Assembly: GCA_963402885.1 (NCBI GenBank)
Contig: OY727096.1
Coordinates: 1,674,001-1,738,000 of the forward strand
Direction of reading: 5' to 3'
Source of the DNA: Antedon bifida
Lineage: Eukaryota; Echinodermata; Crinoidea; Comatulida; Antedonidae
DNA length: 64,000 nt
This document shows positions 36,401 to 46,965 of the stretch, piece by piece. The notes below the pieces were generated by a model. The model was given only the letters and a program-made list of their open reading frames with translations. It made no database searches and was not told the DNA's origin. Both the position numbers and the translations under genes were made by a program. Position 1 is the first letter of the stretch. Each line of letters starts with the position of its first letter.

Positions 36401-36949
36401 ATTCTTTTACAATTATGTTCCTTGATATAGTGAATATTTCATCCTGTAAAACTCTGTATACACTATCAAACTTTATATGACAACAAATGTAATGTGCCCA
36501 TATAATATGGACAGGATGATGTCATATCAGAACAGAATTGGTTCTCCAACTTAAATCAGAACCCTGTATTCTAAAAGTTTATGTCACGTCTATTTAAAAT
36601 TGAGAACACAAAACATACCTGAATCATCAATAGCGGTTTCATCTTGTGCCATTGTGTTGTTATCATCGGGCATGGCCACCCCATACTGCCCGTCCCCTCC
36701 CCCGTTAGGCACAGGGCTGTTGACCCTTGACCCGTCAGGACTTAACACATCGTCTGACGTCGTTACGTCATCATTTTTCGATGCATCTCCCTCTTCCTTC
36801 TTATCATCCTCACTTGAAAACTTTGCGATTATTTCTCTAAAGAGCTGTATAACTTTGTACTCTTCGTCCTCTTCTTTGGTTCGGTCAGTGACCCCTTTCA
36901 ATGACGTATTATCCGGTTTATCCTCTTTATCAGTCGTTTCCGAGTCCAT
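33423..36949 (-). CDS. Four-transmembrane MS4A/CD20-like protein
   Basis: Minus-strand exons 36949-36619, 35824-35670, 35348-35289, 34956-34768, 34316-34203 and 33518-33423 join in phase (314 residues). The first about 110 residues are hydrophilic, acidic and Ser-rich, so probably cytoplasmic. TM1 is in exon 2 (LVCVILNASIMQLIFGVI), TM2 spans exons 2-3 around HIGDPIW and GLIGVV, TM3 is in exon 4 and TM4 in exon 5. A loop (METFFDGENNSG) lies between TM3 and TM4. The GxPIW and GLIGVV pattern and TM spacing resemble the CD20-like (MS4A) family; sequence support is moderate. A possible extra mini-exon at 33902-33842 has two open readings. With acceptor 33913 it is 72 nt and keeps the final exon in frame. 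With acceptor 33902 it is 61 nt, reads YYCIDCDGEEGGIAVLFNTK, and makes the protein stop soon after. The tail is therefore uncertain. Confidence 0.72.
33574..33735 (-). mobile_element. M1 MITE copy in MS4A-like last intron
   Basis: 56 bp upstream (transcript sense) of the final exon; two core units with AATATGGTA. Confidence 0.82.
33921..34081. mobile_element. Inverted-repeat element, GCTTGGTTCCCA family
   Basis: Ends GCTTGGTTCCCATTAGGACG and CGTCCTAGTGGGAACCAAGC. The interior is rich in GCAACGCA and in GACCAATCA/TGATTGGTC pairs, so it folds as one long hairpin. Confidence 0.88.
34594..34746 (-). mobile_element. M1 MITE copy beside MS4A-like exon 4
   Basis: Ends 22 bp from the donor of exon 4. 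The first CArG is degraded (ACCAAAAAAAATGG). Confidence 0.82.
34925..35012. repeat. 44-bp tandem duplication across an MS4A-like splice acceptor
   Basis: Two near-identical units, 34925-34968 and 34969-35012, each containing CTCACAACCTATGG, that is, the acceptor CCATAG|GTTGTGAG on the minus strand. Confidence 0.92.
35400..35546. mobile_element. Inverted-repeat element, GCTTGGTTCCCA family
   Basis: Left end eroded (GCTTTTTTCCCACTAGGATC); right end intact. Lies 52 bp upstream of MS4A-like exon 3. Confidence 0.85.
36235..36250 (+). repeat. Poly-G run
   Basis: Sixteen consecutive G, flanked by further G-rich sequence; likely quadruplex-forming and likely unstable or misassembled. Confidence 0.9.
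36447..36530 (+). mobile_element. M1 MITE copy, truncated
   Basis: Only the left half, ending in GATGTCATATCAG; MS4A-like intron 1. Confidence 0.72.
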
Positions 36950-38154
36950 TTTCTGAACAAATAAAATAAAAAAAGAAATCCGACTCGTTTATTTTCGTAA
37001 CAGAACCATTCAAGATGTGATGTATTGTCCCTCCCCCCACCCCCCACCAAAACAAAATATCTTCAAATCATCTGTGGCGGCAAATATGGCCAATCCCCTT
37101 AACCGCACCGGCGTTTAGCTCCGACAAAAAGCTGGTTACGTGACGCCCCTTTGATACGCATTTGATTCAAGTTTCATGCAAACTAATTTAAAATGCGAAC
37201 GATAGAATATTTATTAAATAATATCAAACTGATAACAAAACTTACCGGAAATAAGGTCATTATCAATCCAACTCACAAGCACCAACTACCATGTTTAGTT
37301 ACTTAACCGCTTGGATCTAAGCATTCCGATACTGGAACCCAAATACGAAAAAAAATGACAATATTTTACCCTATCGATTACTATCGATTATTATTGACAC
37401 ATAAAAGAACCGAAGGGCGAAATGATTATAACCCAATGTAATGCAAAAAGGCATTCACGTCGATAGGTGTTAAAATCGATGTTATTTATTGTTGATATAA
37501 TCTCGGTTTAGCTATTTCTAAATGATATTTAAATTGTTTGTATTTTGTCTGGATAAGCAATCGATACACAAATTGTTGATACATTAGGTGTTGGATCATA
37601 ACAATATTATTACGCGCGCGTTAGAACACCAATATATCATGATGAAAATCACCACTCTGGTCACAATTGCCATCATTATCACCATCAACATAGTACCATA
37701 CCATTATATTTAGCGGCGGATCCACTATACTAAAAAAAGTACCCGATCGTGATTTTTTTTTTGTACATACGTTGGGGACTTGAACTACATCCTAAATATA
37801 CCTTCAATAACCAACCCCTTAATAATCTCAATAAGTCAAAAGAAGTTGCTCATGAGATTCAGGACAAGCAAAATCCATTCGACTACCTAAGCGGCTCGAT
37901 GACTTTTCATGAGTGTTCCCCAACTTATGTACGAAGAAATATCACGGCCCAGTACGGTTTTATTTTCGTTCTTGTACGCTCAATTTTACACTTTATAAAT
38001 ATAGTAATAAAGCGTATCAAGCAGTTTAAGAAGTAAGAGAGAAATGTATTCTAATGTACACAGTACTTCATTATTTGATAGACCGTATTGCTATGTATGA
38101 ACAGTAATACCCAGGCATATTACTTATGTCTTTCCTGGTATAACTGTAGGAGCA

Positions 38155-38345
38155 TACATAATTCTGGTTAAAATAACCTGATGAATTTTACCAGGAAAAT
38201 TGGTTAAAATAACCAGGAAAATTTACCATATTCTGGTTATTATACCAGGATTTCCTGGTGAAATTTACCAGAATTATGTAGGTGTGGTTGGGACCAGGCA
38301 ATTAAACCAGTTCTTGGTGAAATTTCACCAGGATTATTGTTAGAG
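38155..38345. mobile_element. Palindromic CCTGGT-rich element
   Basis: TACATAATTCTGGT (38155-) pairs with ACCAGAATTATGTA (about 38268-38281). The interior repeats TTACCAGGAAA and GGTTAAAATAACC several times. Confidence 0.65.
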
Positions 38346-38603
38346 TGTATACTCATGTCGAATGAATAAACAATGCTTAAAGTGAATAAATGAGGTGTTC
38401 AGTAACAATTGTATGAAGAACGAGTTCAAAGTTTGGTTTAATTATAATAATCAATGAAGGTTGAGGAATATAAAATGGAATTTCAGAACCACAAACTCTT
38501 CCTAATTATAAACATCAATTAATAAATATTGTGTCAGACATTACCATACATTATGATTATATTATGTGTATGTAACGACCTTCCTGCAGTTACCGACTCA
38601 CCC

Positions 38604-38750
38604 TAAAGCTCTGTCTACACTATCAAACTAGTATGATAAAAAAAAGTGTGATGTGCCCAAACATGGTAGTGATATGACATCATCATGTCTATATATGGGG
38701 CACATCACATTTTTGTTGTCACATAGAGTTTGATGTGTAGACAGAGCTTG
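38604..38750 (-). mobile_element. M1 MITE copy
   Basis: Full-length between genes; left end AAGCTCTGTCTACACTATCA. Confidence 0.85.
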
Positions 38751-39263
38751 AGAGATAAAATGGATGAGAAGTGTCCCCTGATAGTGTACCTGGCCGCGAA
38801 AGTTTTATTCCTTGACGTCTGAGGTAGAAATCATGAATAATTCATGAGATAAATTATCGAAAATTAGGACATCATAGAGGGCGCTATAATAAGCACGAAA
38901 AAGATTTTTAATATGAGAGATTATTTAGAGGGTTAAGTTAAGTATACAGTATTTTATTTATAAGTATAATATATTTAAGAAGTAGGTCGGCTATTTAGGA
39001 AATATATCTCATGCAATAATCATGATTTCTGCCTGAGATGTCGTGGAATAAAGATTTCGCATTTTTAAGGGCAACGCAACACAGAAATGGGGCCAAATAT
39101 TTTAGGCTAAACTTTCCACTGCTGAGTAAAGAACCCTGTTATATTAATGTTTACATACTTTAAAGAGAAATAGTATATACTCATATTGTTTGTACAAAAC
39201 CAAATACACAGAAATGATAAAATCCTAAACATCAAGCATTTTTGAATGCAACAAAAAAAAAAC

Positions 39264-39415
39264 ACCTGTGTACACTATCAAACTAGTTTGACAAAAAAGT
39301 GTGATGTGCCTAAATATGGTAGTGATATGCCCAAATATGGTAGTGATATGATATCATCATATCCATATATGGGCACATCACATTTTTGTTGTCACATAAA
39401 GTTAGATAGAGCTTT
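39264..39415 (-). mobile_element. M1 MITE copy downstream of MFF
   Basis: Two core units; the right end lost part of the terminus (AAGTTAGATAGAGCTTTA). It lies 100 bp past the MFF stop. Confidence 0.82.
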
Positions 39416-39514
39416 ATGTGAAGATACATCTACCAGACTGTCTCAATATATTTTGATTTCAAAATCATCAATTATACACCATTGTTCATTAGTAAATACT
39501 GTAAAAGCCAGATT

Positions 39515-41247
39515 TCAAGTTGACGCAAAGAGATATTTCATTGCTTTATATACTAGATATACAGCACCAGTTATGTAGAGGTATTTTTCCCGTTGGCGGC
39601 GCTGGTCGTTTTCACATTCTAACTGCGATAACCTGTGCGACAGAAGTAGTATGTGTTGATGTAGTTGGCTTGTATCAATACTTGATTCTTCAACAGCGCT
39701 GTAATTAGATTCAATAAACATTAATAATACTAATGATGATATTTATTTATTTTCTTTCAACCACATCCAACAGCGAAAAATCGCCAATTATAGGATGCCT
39801 TAAAAATATTTAAATATAAACATATACATAAAAATTAATAATATAAATATTCACCAATCACTCTTAAATAATATGTATTTCACTTAAGTCAGTATAATAT
39901 TTAAGGATTCCTTAAGTTGTATTAACTTAGACAAGATAAGTTTTGTCTTTGTTTCCCTGCTTGGTCACTCGGCCACAGTACTTCCAAGGTAACATACATG
40001 GTATTTTAGTGGTCTAAAAAATGAATATTTTCCCTCATTTTGTATCTGTAATGTGAGGTTTACTTATTGTTTAGGGGTTTTAACTGAGGAAGAACTTGTT
40101 TGATAAATAAAACCTTATTGATAAATGTCAGCCCTGATCTTTTACTGAACACTGTACAGTAAGTCCTGAATACATAGACAAAGGAACACTAAAGCTCTGT
40201 CTACACTATCAAACTTTATGTGCCAAAAAAACGTGATGTTCACATATATAGACATGATGTTATATCACTACCATATTTGAGCATATCACCACCATATTTG
40301 GGAGCATCACACTTTTTTGTCAAACTAGTTTGATAGTGCAGACAGAACAGATTATAATAATGCCACTCACGGTATTAGTCTACTCTGATTTTCACCCGAA
40401 GGTTTTGATTTGGTGGCAGTTTCACCAGCTGTTGGAAAGTTGAATTCATCTAACGTTAGCGTCCGAGGTGGAGTGGTCAAACCGACAACAGTGTGCACTA
40501 CAGAAACATGAAAATGACAATAAACAAAATCAGCAGAAACAGCTCACACATTTTGTAATAGAATATTATTTCATGGAATAATATAATGCTTGAATTACGA
40601 ATAGTATACAAGTACAGTAAACCCTTTCCAATATTGGCTGGCCTGATACTGGTATTCTGAAATTCTGTGTTTTTGGACGACCTCATGAAAATTCAGGATT
40701 TGGACTGTTTTTCCCGGTTTTTAGAGATTCCGGTATTGGTTGAGTAGACTGTATTGCTTTTTTAAACTATAACCTTTTTACCTGGATTCGGTGTGTCAAA
40801 GTCTAATAACTGCGGAGGGCGCTTCAAACCTACGTGTTCATCTGAACCTGAAAATGGAATAAAGAAATTAGGAAATTGGTATTTGTTGCAGCCAGACATA
40901 AGATCAAAGGACTGTTACGACTTCCTATCTTGGCAGGGTGAGCTCCGAGTCCTGTTGTTAGATTGCCTTGGTAAAACTATCATCATGACATGGGCTACAT
41001 ACTGTACATGGCCTAGAGTACCACCATTCTTACCAGCTATAATGATCCTATCAGGTACCTCCATCCCGCCACCTGTGTGATGATCATTGTCCATGTCGTA
41101 CATATTCATTGAATCATCTCCAGCTCCCATGCTAAGCCGATCTGGTATCCTCATTTTAGTGTTGATTTCTTCACTGAAGTCAGCACTATATTGATGGTCC
41201 ATGTCATCAAATGAACTTGACATGGATAAATCTAAACTCGCAGTCAT
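39515..41247 (-). CDS. MFF: Mitochondrial fission factor (MFF) homologue
   Basis: Exons 41247-41022 (donor could be 3 bp earlier), 40847-40782, 40497-40371 and 39698-39515 join in phase to about 200 residues. Exon 1 carries the MFF hallmark pair TKMRIPDRL and MEVPDRIIIAG. Exons 2 and 3 each carry a PPR/PPQ-type segment (GLKRPPQLLDFD; GLTTPPRTLTLDEF). The last exon has a heptad-rich helix (about 150-180), the RRQRE stretch and a C-terminal hydrophobic tail anchor (YITGAVYLVYKAMKYLF). MFF is a tail-anchored outer mitochondrial and peroxisomal membrane protein that recruits the dynamin Drp1 for fission. The protein is shorter than vertebrate MFF, lacking much of the variable middle. It is divergent from BAG3, with 684 bp between the start codons. 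Confidence 0.9.
40190..40349 (+). mobile_element. M1 MITE copy beside MFF exon 3
   Basis: Ends 22 bp from the exon 3 donor; right terminus reads GATAGTGCAGACAGAAC. Confidence 0.82.
40613..40753. mobile_element. Inverted-repeat element, TACAGT...CCAATATTGG ends
   Basis: TACAGTAAACCCTTTCCAAT at left pairs imperfectly with ATTGGTTGAGTAGACTGTA at right; MFF intron 2. Possibly related to the element at 7739. Confidence 0.6.
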
Positions 41248-41931
41248 TATGGAGTTTTATACCTGAAAATTAAAAGCGACTTCATTCAATCATCACAAAT
41301 CATTTTCTTATTATTTAGTTAGATGGAATAGGGCCCTAGCTAGGCCTACCCTACACCATAACGTAGGAATATGAATCTGCAAAGTCCACAGCAACACCCC
41401 TACACTATTATTGGCAGTGCATAAGACTTCCGCAAAGCCAGAAGTGCTACCCGGCGCGGTCTAGGCCTAGCTAGCTCCGGTAGCCTTGCCAGGATTCCAG
41501 CTAGCTAGCTAGGCCTAGAGTAGAGGGCCAGGGCCAGGCCTAGCCCTAGTTTCTATCTCGTATAGTGTCACGTACAGTTATTTATTCTAACCTCTGTTTT
41601 AATTATTAGACAAATAGATTCCTATTAACGAAATATTAAACTTACAAAAAGAAAATTATTATTACTGTAATTAATAATTAATCATAAAAAAATACGAAAC
41701 GCCAGAAAACTTAATCTTTCAAATATTGAGAGGGCGACAAACAGAAAATATTATTGTTCGCACAGTTTTTTTTCGTCTAACTTGGTAATCGCACACGTGC
41801 TATATTTTATACGCTCGACATAAACATCCGCTCGAGTTTAATCCAGTGGATTCTCGAATTACCACAAACAGCTGGGAGTCCCACGAAGTTTCTTGAATGT
41901 TCTCAACTTCAGAGGCTAAAAGGTATAAAAA
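41248..41931. promoter_or_regulatory. Shared divergent promoter region of MFF and BAG3
   Basis: 684 bp separate the two start codons. The MFF side holds a TAGGCCTA/CTAGCTAG-rich patch (about 41335-41550). The BAG3 side holds TATATTTTATA at 41801 and heat-shock elements near 41851 and 41885. Transcription starts are not visible. Confidence 0.6.
41884..41903 (+). promoter_or_regulatory. Four-unit heat-shock element upstream of BAG3
   Basis: GAAGTTTCTTGAATGTTC (41885-41902) has four alternating, perfectly spaced GAA/TTC pentamers, the HSF trimer consensus. A two-unit element TTCTCGAA lies at 41851-41858. It ends 30 bases before the start codon, so it is in the proximal promoter or 5' UTR. Vertebrate BAG3 is a known HSF1 target. 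Confidence 0.85.
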
Positions 41932-44333
41932 ATGAGTGATGATGAATCGGTTTATCAAAATCTTCGTGAAGCAAAGCTACACAGACCAGTATCTGTACGA
42001 GATCCACTACCTTCCGGTTGGGAAATGCTAATTGATCAGAAAACGAACTGCCCATTTTTTGTTGATCACAACTCGCAAACAACATCGTGGGAAGACCCTC
42101 GATCACATTCAGACAAGGTAAGGTTGTCACGTTTTTTCTCCTTTTGTTTTAGTTTCATACGCTAGCTAATATAGGCCTAGGATTTAATTGAGGCCTAGGC
42201 CTCAATCGCTATTGATAAAATAAAAAATATTGTGATTTATCTGTCTACTACTATAGTACTAGCCTAGTAGTAGTAAGTAAAAGAAAAAAAAAATAAAATA
42301 AAACATGTTATTTATAATATTAAATAAATTAATAGTAATAATAATAATAATGATATTAATATTATCGAATACAAAAGCTCCATACTCATTCATAGCCTAA
42401 ACCATATTCACCATGGCCCGGGTGTAGGAGGTATGAAAATGCTGAATTTTTGTTTGATCCATGCCCACACAATAATACAATATTATAGAATTAACAAACA
42501 ACACAAAGTGCTATTGTTCAAAGTATTTGAATTGCTATCTGTATGACCGTAAAGGTTTATGATTTGATGAATAGCATATACTAGTTCAAGGCCAAACAAG
42601 AATGATGTCAATAAATAATACCAAAATCTACCCTAAACTCATTTCAAAGACCATTTATAACATTTTCTAAAGTGTTTGGAATTTTGGAATAAAACAAACA
42701 TTGGGTAGTACTGTATGTAACTTTATGGTTCAAGAAAGTGCAGTGGTAACACCCACTTTTCTCCTCAACCAATCAGTAAACAGCAACTATTAAACTTATT
42801 CGGGCATGACAAACTTATATAAAAGTGTGGTTAGAACTTTCCAATCAGTTGCTTAACTAGTTAGTGAACCTTATATTCATCATGACTGCATTGTTGAATA
42901 GACCTTTGATGGTTGGCGAAATAGATCGGTTAAAACCTATGCCTGTGAGTATTAAGTGTATTATTAAAATTAGAGTTACTGGTTTACTTAGCCCTAGGCC
43001 CTATCTATAGAGTATAATAGACCTACAGTATTAGGTATGCCCTACCTAGTACTAATGTTAGTTTTAATATTTATTAGTTGTCTCTTTAAATATCAAAATA
43101 TTTTTTTTTCAGACAATGCTCAGTGATAAAAATGACATATTTGAGGATATGTTTTCCGACTCTTTCCATTGGAAAAATCGACCAATAACAAGATCGAAAG
43201 AAGATAGGAACACGACGAATAATCCGCTTGTTCACAGAAGACAAGCTAACGCAAAATCTCCAAATGCGATTTATAGCAATGAAACGCCAGCGCCACTCCG
43301 CGTGGAAAGCCCTGAATTACGTAGGCGTGGTATGGTGTTGGATGACGTTAGATTCAGTATGCCTTTCAAACCAAACGGAAACTATAAAAGTCATCATGGA
43401 CATACCCAACATGAAAGGGGAATGCGCAGTAAGGATAGAAAAATACCCGAATGTGATATTTTTTCAAATAACGTTCTTCAAGATAGAAACTGGAAAAAAA
43501 TGAACCCAAAATCCAAACAAAGAAACGGTGGAGATGACCAATCTCAAGTCTATTCAAATGCTCAATTTCACGAACGTAAAAACAGTACTATTTTTCCCGA
43601 AGTTGAAGACGATTATAAACAACAAAGAAATGGTTTTGATAAAACGGAAGGAATAGTATCGCCGCCATTGTCAAGGAAATTACGCAGTGGAGCTCTGCAT
43701 ATCCCAAAACGCCCTCCAGTCGATTCCAATTATTTGTTTGCAAATGGACATTCTTCGTCACCAAAGAACGACAAACAATCGACACCAGAGCCCATGTCAC
43801 CGGTGTCACCTATGTCACCAATGTCAAACAAAAGACGATCCTTTCTCTCGTCAGCTCACATACCTCCAAGTGCCCAAAGTATACCTTTAGATATTCGGAG
43901 GGCAAAATCTCCAAAAAGTAAAACATTTTTGTCAACTGCAGACATACCAAGAAATAGTACAAAAACTACTACAGAGCCTTCCAGCCCGAATTCAAAAGGT
44001 TCAAATTCACCAAGACGAACGAAAAATAGTTCTGCTGAAAACAGCCAATCAAATACTAGCGATTCAGGATCTGATAAGACGAAGGATATAGATCCCGTAC
44101 TTGTTAGTATCAGCAAAATTCAAGCGGACGCTGACAACCTCGGTAAACTAGTTGTTGGTTTCAGCGGAAGTAAATCTGATAAGGAATATCTTAGGTTGGA
44201 AGAAATGCTGATGCGAAATCTTCTGGAACTTGACAAAATAGAGACAAACGGTAAAATGGACATTAGGACCGCCCGTAAAAAAGCGGTTCACACGGTGCAA
44301 AAATATCTTGAACTTCTAGAGAGTGTCAAGTAG
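41932..44333 (+). CDS. BAG3: BAG3-type co-chaperone (WW + BAG domains)
   Basis: Exons 41932-42117 and 43113-44333 join in phase 0 to 468 residues. Residues about 25-57 are a WW domain (W30, W53, P56; [21 protein letters not shown]), placed at the N-terminus as in BAG3. Residues about 390-468 are a BAG domain ending [10 protein letters not shown], which in the family binds the Hsp70 nucleotide-binding domain. The long middle is disordered, basic and Ser/Pro-rich. It has the repeated short motif FLS(S/T)A(H/D)IP twice, SIPLDI and HIPKRP, which may stand in for the IPV motifs that hold small heat-shock proteins in vertebrate BAG3. [13 protein letters not shown] run gives PxxP-like sites. The family acts in chaperone-assisted autophagy. 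WW plus BAG with this order makes BAG3 the best call. Confidence 0.9.
42816..42850 (+). promoter_or_regulatory. Internal promoter in BAG3 intron 1 (TATA + Inr)
   Basis: TATATAAAA (42816-42824) is followed by TCAGTT (42845-42850), an initiator match whose A is 31 bp from the first T of the TATA box. Two CCAATCAG-type boxes (about 42769 and 42841) and TTCAAGAA (42729) are nearby. An ATG-led short exon follows at 42882. Confidence 0.65.
42882..42944 (+). CDS. BAG3: Alternative first coding exon of BAG3 (isoform without WW domain)
   Basis: The 21 codons from ATG (42882) end exactly at CCT|GTGAGT, a good donor in phase 0. Spliced to the acceptor at 43113 they would give a 427-residue protein that keeps the BAG domain and lacks the WW domain. 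The novel N-terminus is [17 protein letters not shown] plus KPMP. The exon sits about 35 bases after a predicted start site. This is inference from sequence; no transcript is visible. Confidence 0.6.
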
Positions 44334-44689
44334 TCCAAATTGTTGTTTGTATTATCATGTAACATCCTATATATTAAGTCAACTTGTTTTATAGCATAGT
44401 CCAACATTACAGGGTAACGCATTCTTTCAGATGAAGTTGTGTGAAATAGTAAAATATTATACAGATTAAAATAAATATATTTATTTATTTTTGACTATAA
44501 ATAAATTATAAATGTAAATACAGTATAATTAATTTATTAATATATTATGTATAATTATTTAAAATACACTTATTGCCAATATTTATTGGCTGAGATTAAT
44601 ATATAACTTTATATAAACATAAAATATATCACTGGTGCATTAAATATTGTGTGTTGATTAAAAGTGTATTCACTCACCTTGTGCAAAAT

Positions 44690-45090
44690 GACTATTGGTA
44701 CTATAGAATATATAAGCAACTTGACTATTGGTACTGTAGAATTTAAGCAACTTGACTATTTGTACTGTAGAAAATAAACAGCTTTATTATTATACTTAAC
44801 AGCTTGACTATTGGTACGATAGAATAAGCAACTTGACTATTTGTACTGTAGAAATAAATAGCTTTTATTAATATTGTACTTAAAGCAACTTGACTATTGG
44901 TACTTATAGAATAATAAGCAACTTGACTATTTGTACTGTAGAAATAAGCAGCTTTTATTAATATTGTACTTAACAACTTGACTATTGGTACTTATAGAAT
45001 AATAAGCAACTTGACTATTTGTACTGTAGAAATAAACAGCTTTATTATTGTACATAAAGCAACTTGACTATTGGTACTATAGAATAAAAT
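44690..45090 (+). repeat. Minisatellite downstream of BAG3
   Basis: About ten units of AGCAACTTGACTATTGGTAC plus a short tail (TATAGAATAA or TGTAGAAATAA), some with a longer TTTATTAATATTGTACTTAA spacer. Confidence 0.9.
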
Positions 45091-45999
45091 GACAGTAAAT
45101 AATTTGTCTATAAATGTTCATAGTATCAGATGTTGTTTATGTTTCTTTTATAACCTGTCTGCGGCTGCAGAATCATGTTGTGAAAACTCTCTGTAAAATG
45201 ATTACAGAAAAAAATGTCTTATTGCATTTCTTTAGTGATTGATACAATACAAGTAAACTATTGAAGAAAAATATTTCTGTTTAGTTTTAAGGAAGAATGA
45301 CTCATATTTCTGTTGAAAACAAACTTTATAATCTATATATAATATGGCTTAGTCACACGTCATCGCGTAATACAACATCATCTGTCGCGTTCGGCGCACA
45401 TACCCATGGGATGACTTATTGGCATGCGTAAAACCTATTTCCTAAATGACTTTAGGAACAAAGATTCGCAAACAAATTAATTAGTGTTGTTTAAAAGGAA
45501 GGAAATAAAAAATCAACAACCGTCTGTGCGTCTATTCACAGCAAACGTGTCCATGCTCGATTTTACTTTCATGCCATATTTAGAAGCATTGCAAGGATGA
45601 TATGCGCGTCCAAATTGTGATAATAATGGTACAGCTTTTGTTCGCGCGCGTGTTAACTTTTTTGATAGGGCCTACGTCGTTACTGACAATGTACAGTATT
45701 CAAATAGGTTAATTTAATTCGATATTTATCAATATTAATTGCCACTATACCACAACTGCGGTGAACAATCATCATAGGAATGAATATGATAGAGGTAATT
45801 ACTTCAGTTTGATTAACGAGATATGGTGACTTCTCAAAATGACAACATTTGATTAACGTCCAATTGATGAGGAGGAAGCCAATTGCGTTTACTGTAAATA
45901 ATACTATGGGAAAAACAAATAAGAGCGACCTATACTAGCATATGGCGGCTGAATCAAACAAATTTTGACACACGCATTTAAATGTTGATAAACAATGGT

Positions 46000-46137
46000 A
46001 CGACTTTTACACGCGCGCGTCTACATGTTATTCTTTTACGCGCTCGCGTCTACATTTTGTTCTTTTACACGCGTGCGTCTACATTTTGTTCTTTTACATG
46101 CGCGCGTTTACATTTTGTTCTTTTACGCGCGCTTAAA
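46000..46137 (+). repeat. CG-alternating minisatellite
   Basis: About 4.5 units of roughly 30 bp, TTCTTTTACGCGCGCGTCTA plus CATTTTG, with alternating CG tracts able to form Z-DNA. Confidence 0.88.
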
Positions 46138-46603
46138 CACAGTGTCACAGCTTTAATATCATGAACTAATATCATTACACATTCTTATGGTGTGCATGCT
46201 AAGCTTCACGCTTGTCAAGAAATAAATGCGAGCTGTTGCAAACTATATTGAGATACCTGACAAACCTAATATGGGCTTCCTGTCTCTGAGGTATGAATGA
46301 TTCACGGTCGTCGAGTTGTAAACTTGAATACCTCGCCTGAAGGTATGACGGATGTAAACATACCATATTGCGTTTATTAAACTACAACGTGTAGAGAGGA
46401 GGAAATTGAAATGATTTGGTGTCAGTTGCATTTAGGCACATGTATCAATTATATTTATGTTATGGCGTGCGTGTTTATGCGCGCGCAACCACAACACGTT
46501 GCAGGTATCCATCCGGCCATATAATCTATTATAAATTGTCTTCAATGCTGCGCCATCTAAATCAATTGCCACTGGTTAGTGTAGGCCCTATTAGTGGGAA
46601 CCG

Positions 46604-46965
46604 ACTATACAAATAAGATCAATTGCTACTGGTAGTGTAGGCCCCTAGTAGTGGGGACCGACTATACACATAAGATCAATTGCCACTGGTTAGTGTAGGC
46701 CCCTAGTAGTGGGAACCGACTATACAAATAAGATCAATTGCTACTGGTAGTGTAGGCCCCTAGTAGTGGGGACCGACTATACACATAAGATCAATTGCCA
46801 TTGGTTAGTGTAGGCCCCTAGTAGTGTGGGGACCGACTATAGGCCTACAAATAAGATCAAGTGCTAGGGTTGGTGTAATCTCCTAGTGTTGGGACCGACT
46901 ATACACATAAGATCAATTTCTAGGGTTGGTGTAGGCCCCTAGTGGTGGTGGGGACCGACTATACA
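46604..46965 (+). repeat. About 58-bp tandem repeat
   Basis: Six units built on AAGATCAATTGC...TAGTGTAGGCCCCTAGTAG...GACCGACTATAC. Units alternate between GGGAACC and GGGGACC types. Confidence 0.9.

Larger units (their letters stand above)
36950..39514. other. Intergenic DNA between the MS4A-like gene and MFF
   Basis: Holds ATCGATTA-rich sequence (about 37372-37560), a CCTGGT-rich palindrome (38155-38345) and two M1 copies (38604, 39264). A 95-codon frame at 37749-38036 has no recognisable features and I do not call it a gene. Confidence 0.5.

Noticed and set aside
36600-36956. 118-codon plus-strand frame
   Set aside because: Mirror of MS4A-like exon 1, whose minus-strand reading continues in phase into TM exons.
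37749-38036. 95-codon open frame between the MS4A-like gene and MFF
   Set aside because: No recognisable domain, no signal or splice context, and basic low-complexity ending; likely chance.
44743-44976. Frame with repeated YSTNSQVA
   Set aside because: Translation of the 44.7-kb minisatellite.
45982-46164. Open frame with repeated TFCSFTCARLH-like units
   Set aside because: It is the translation of the CG-alternating minisatellite.
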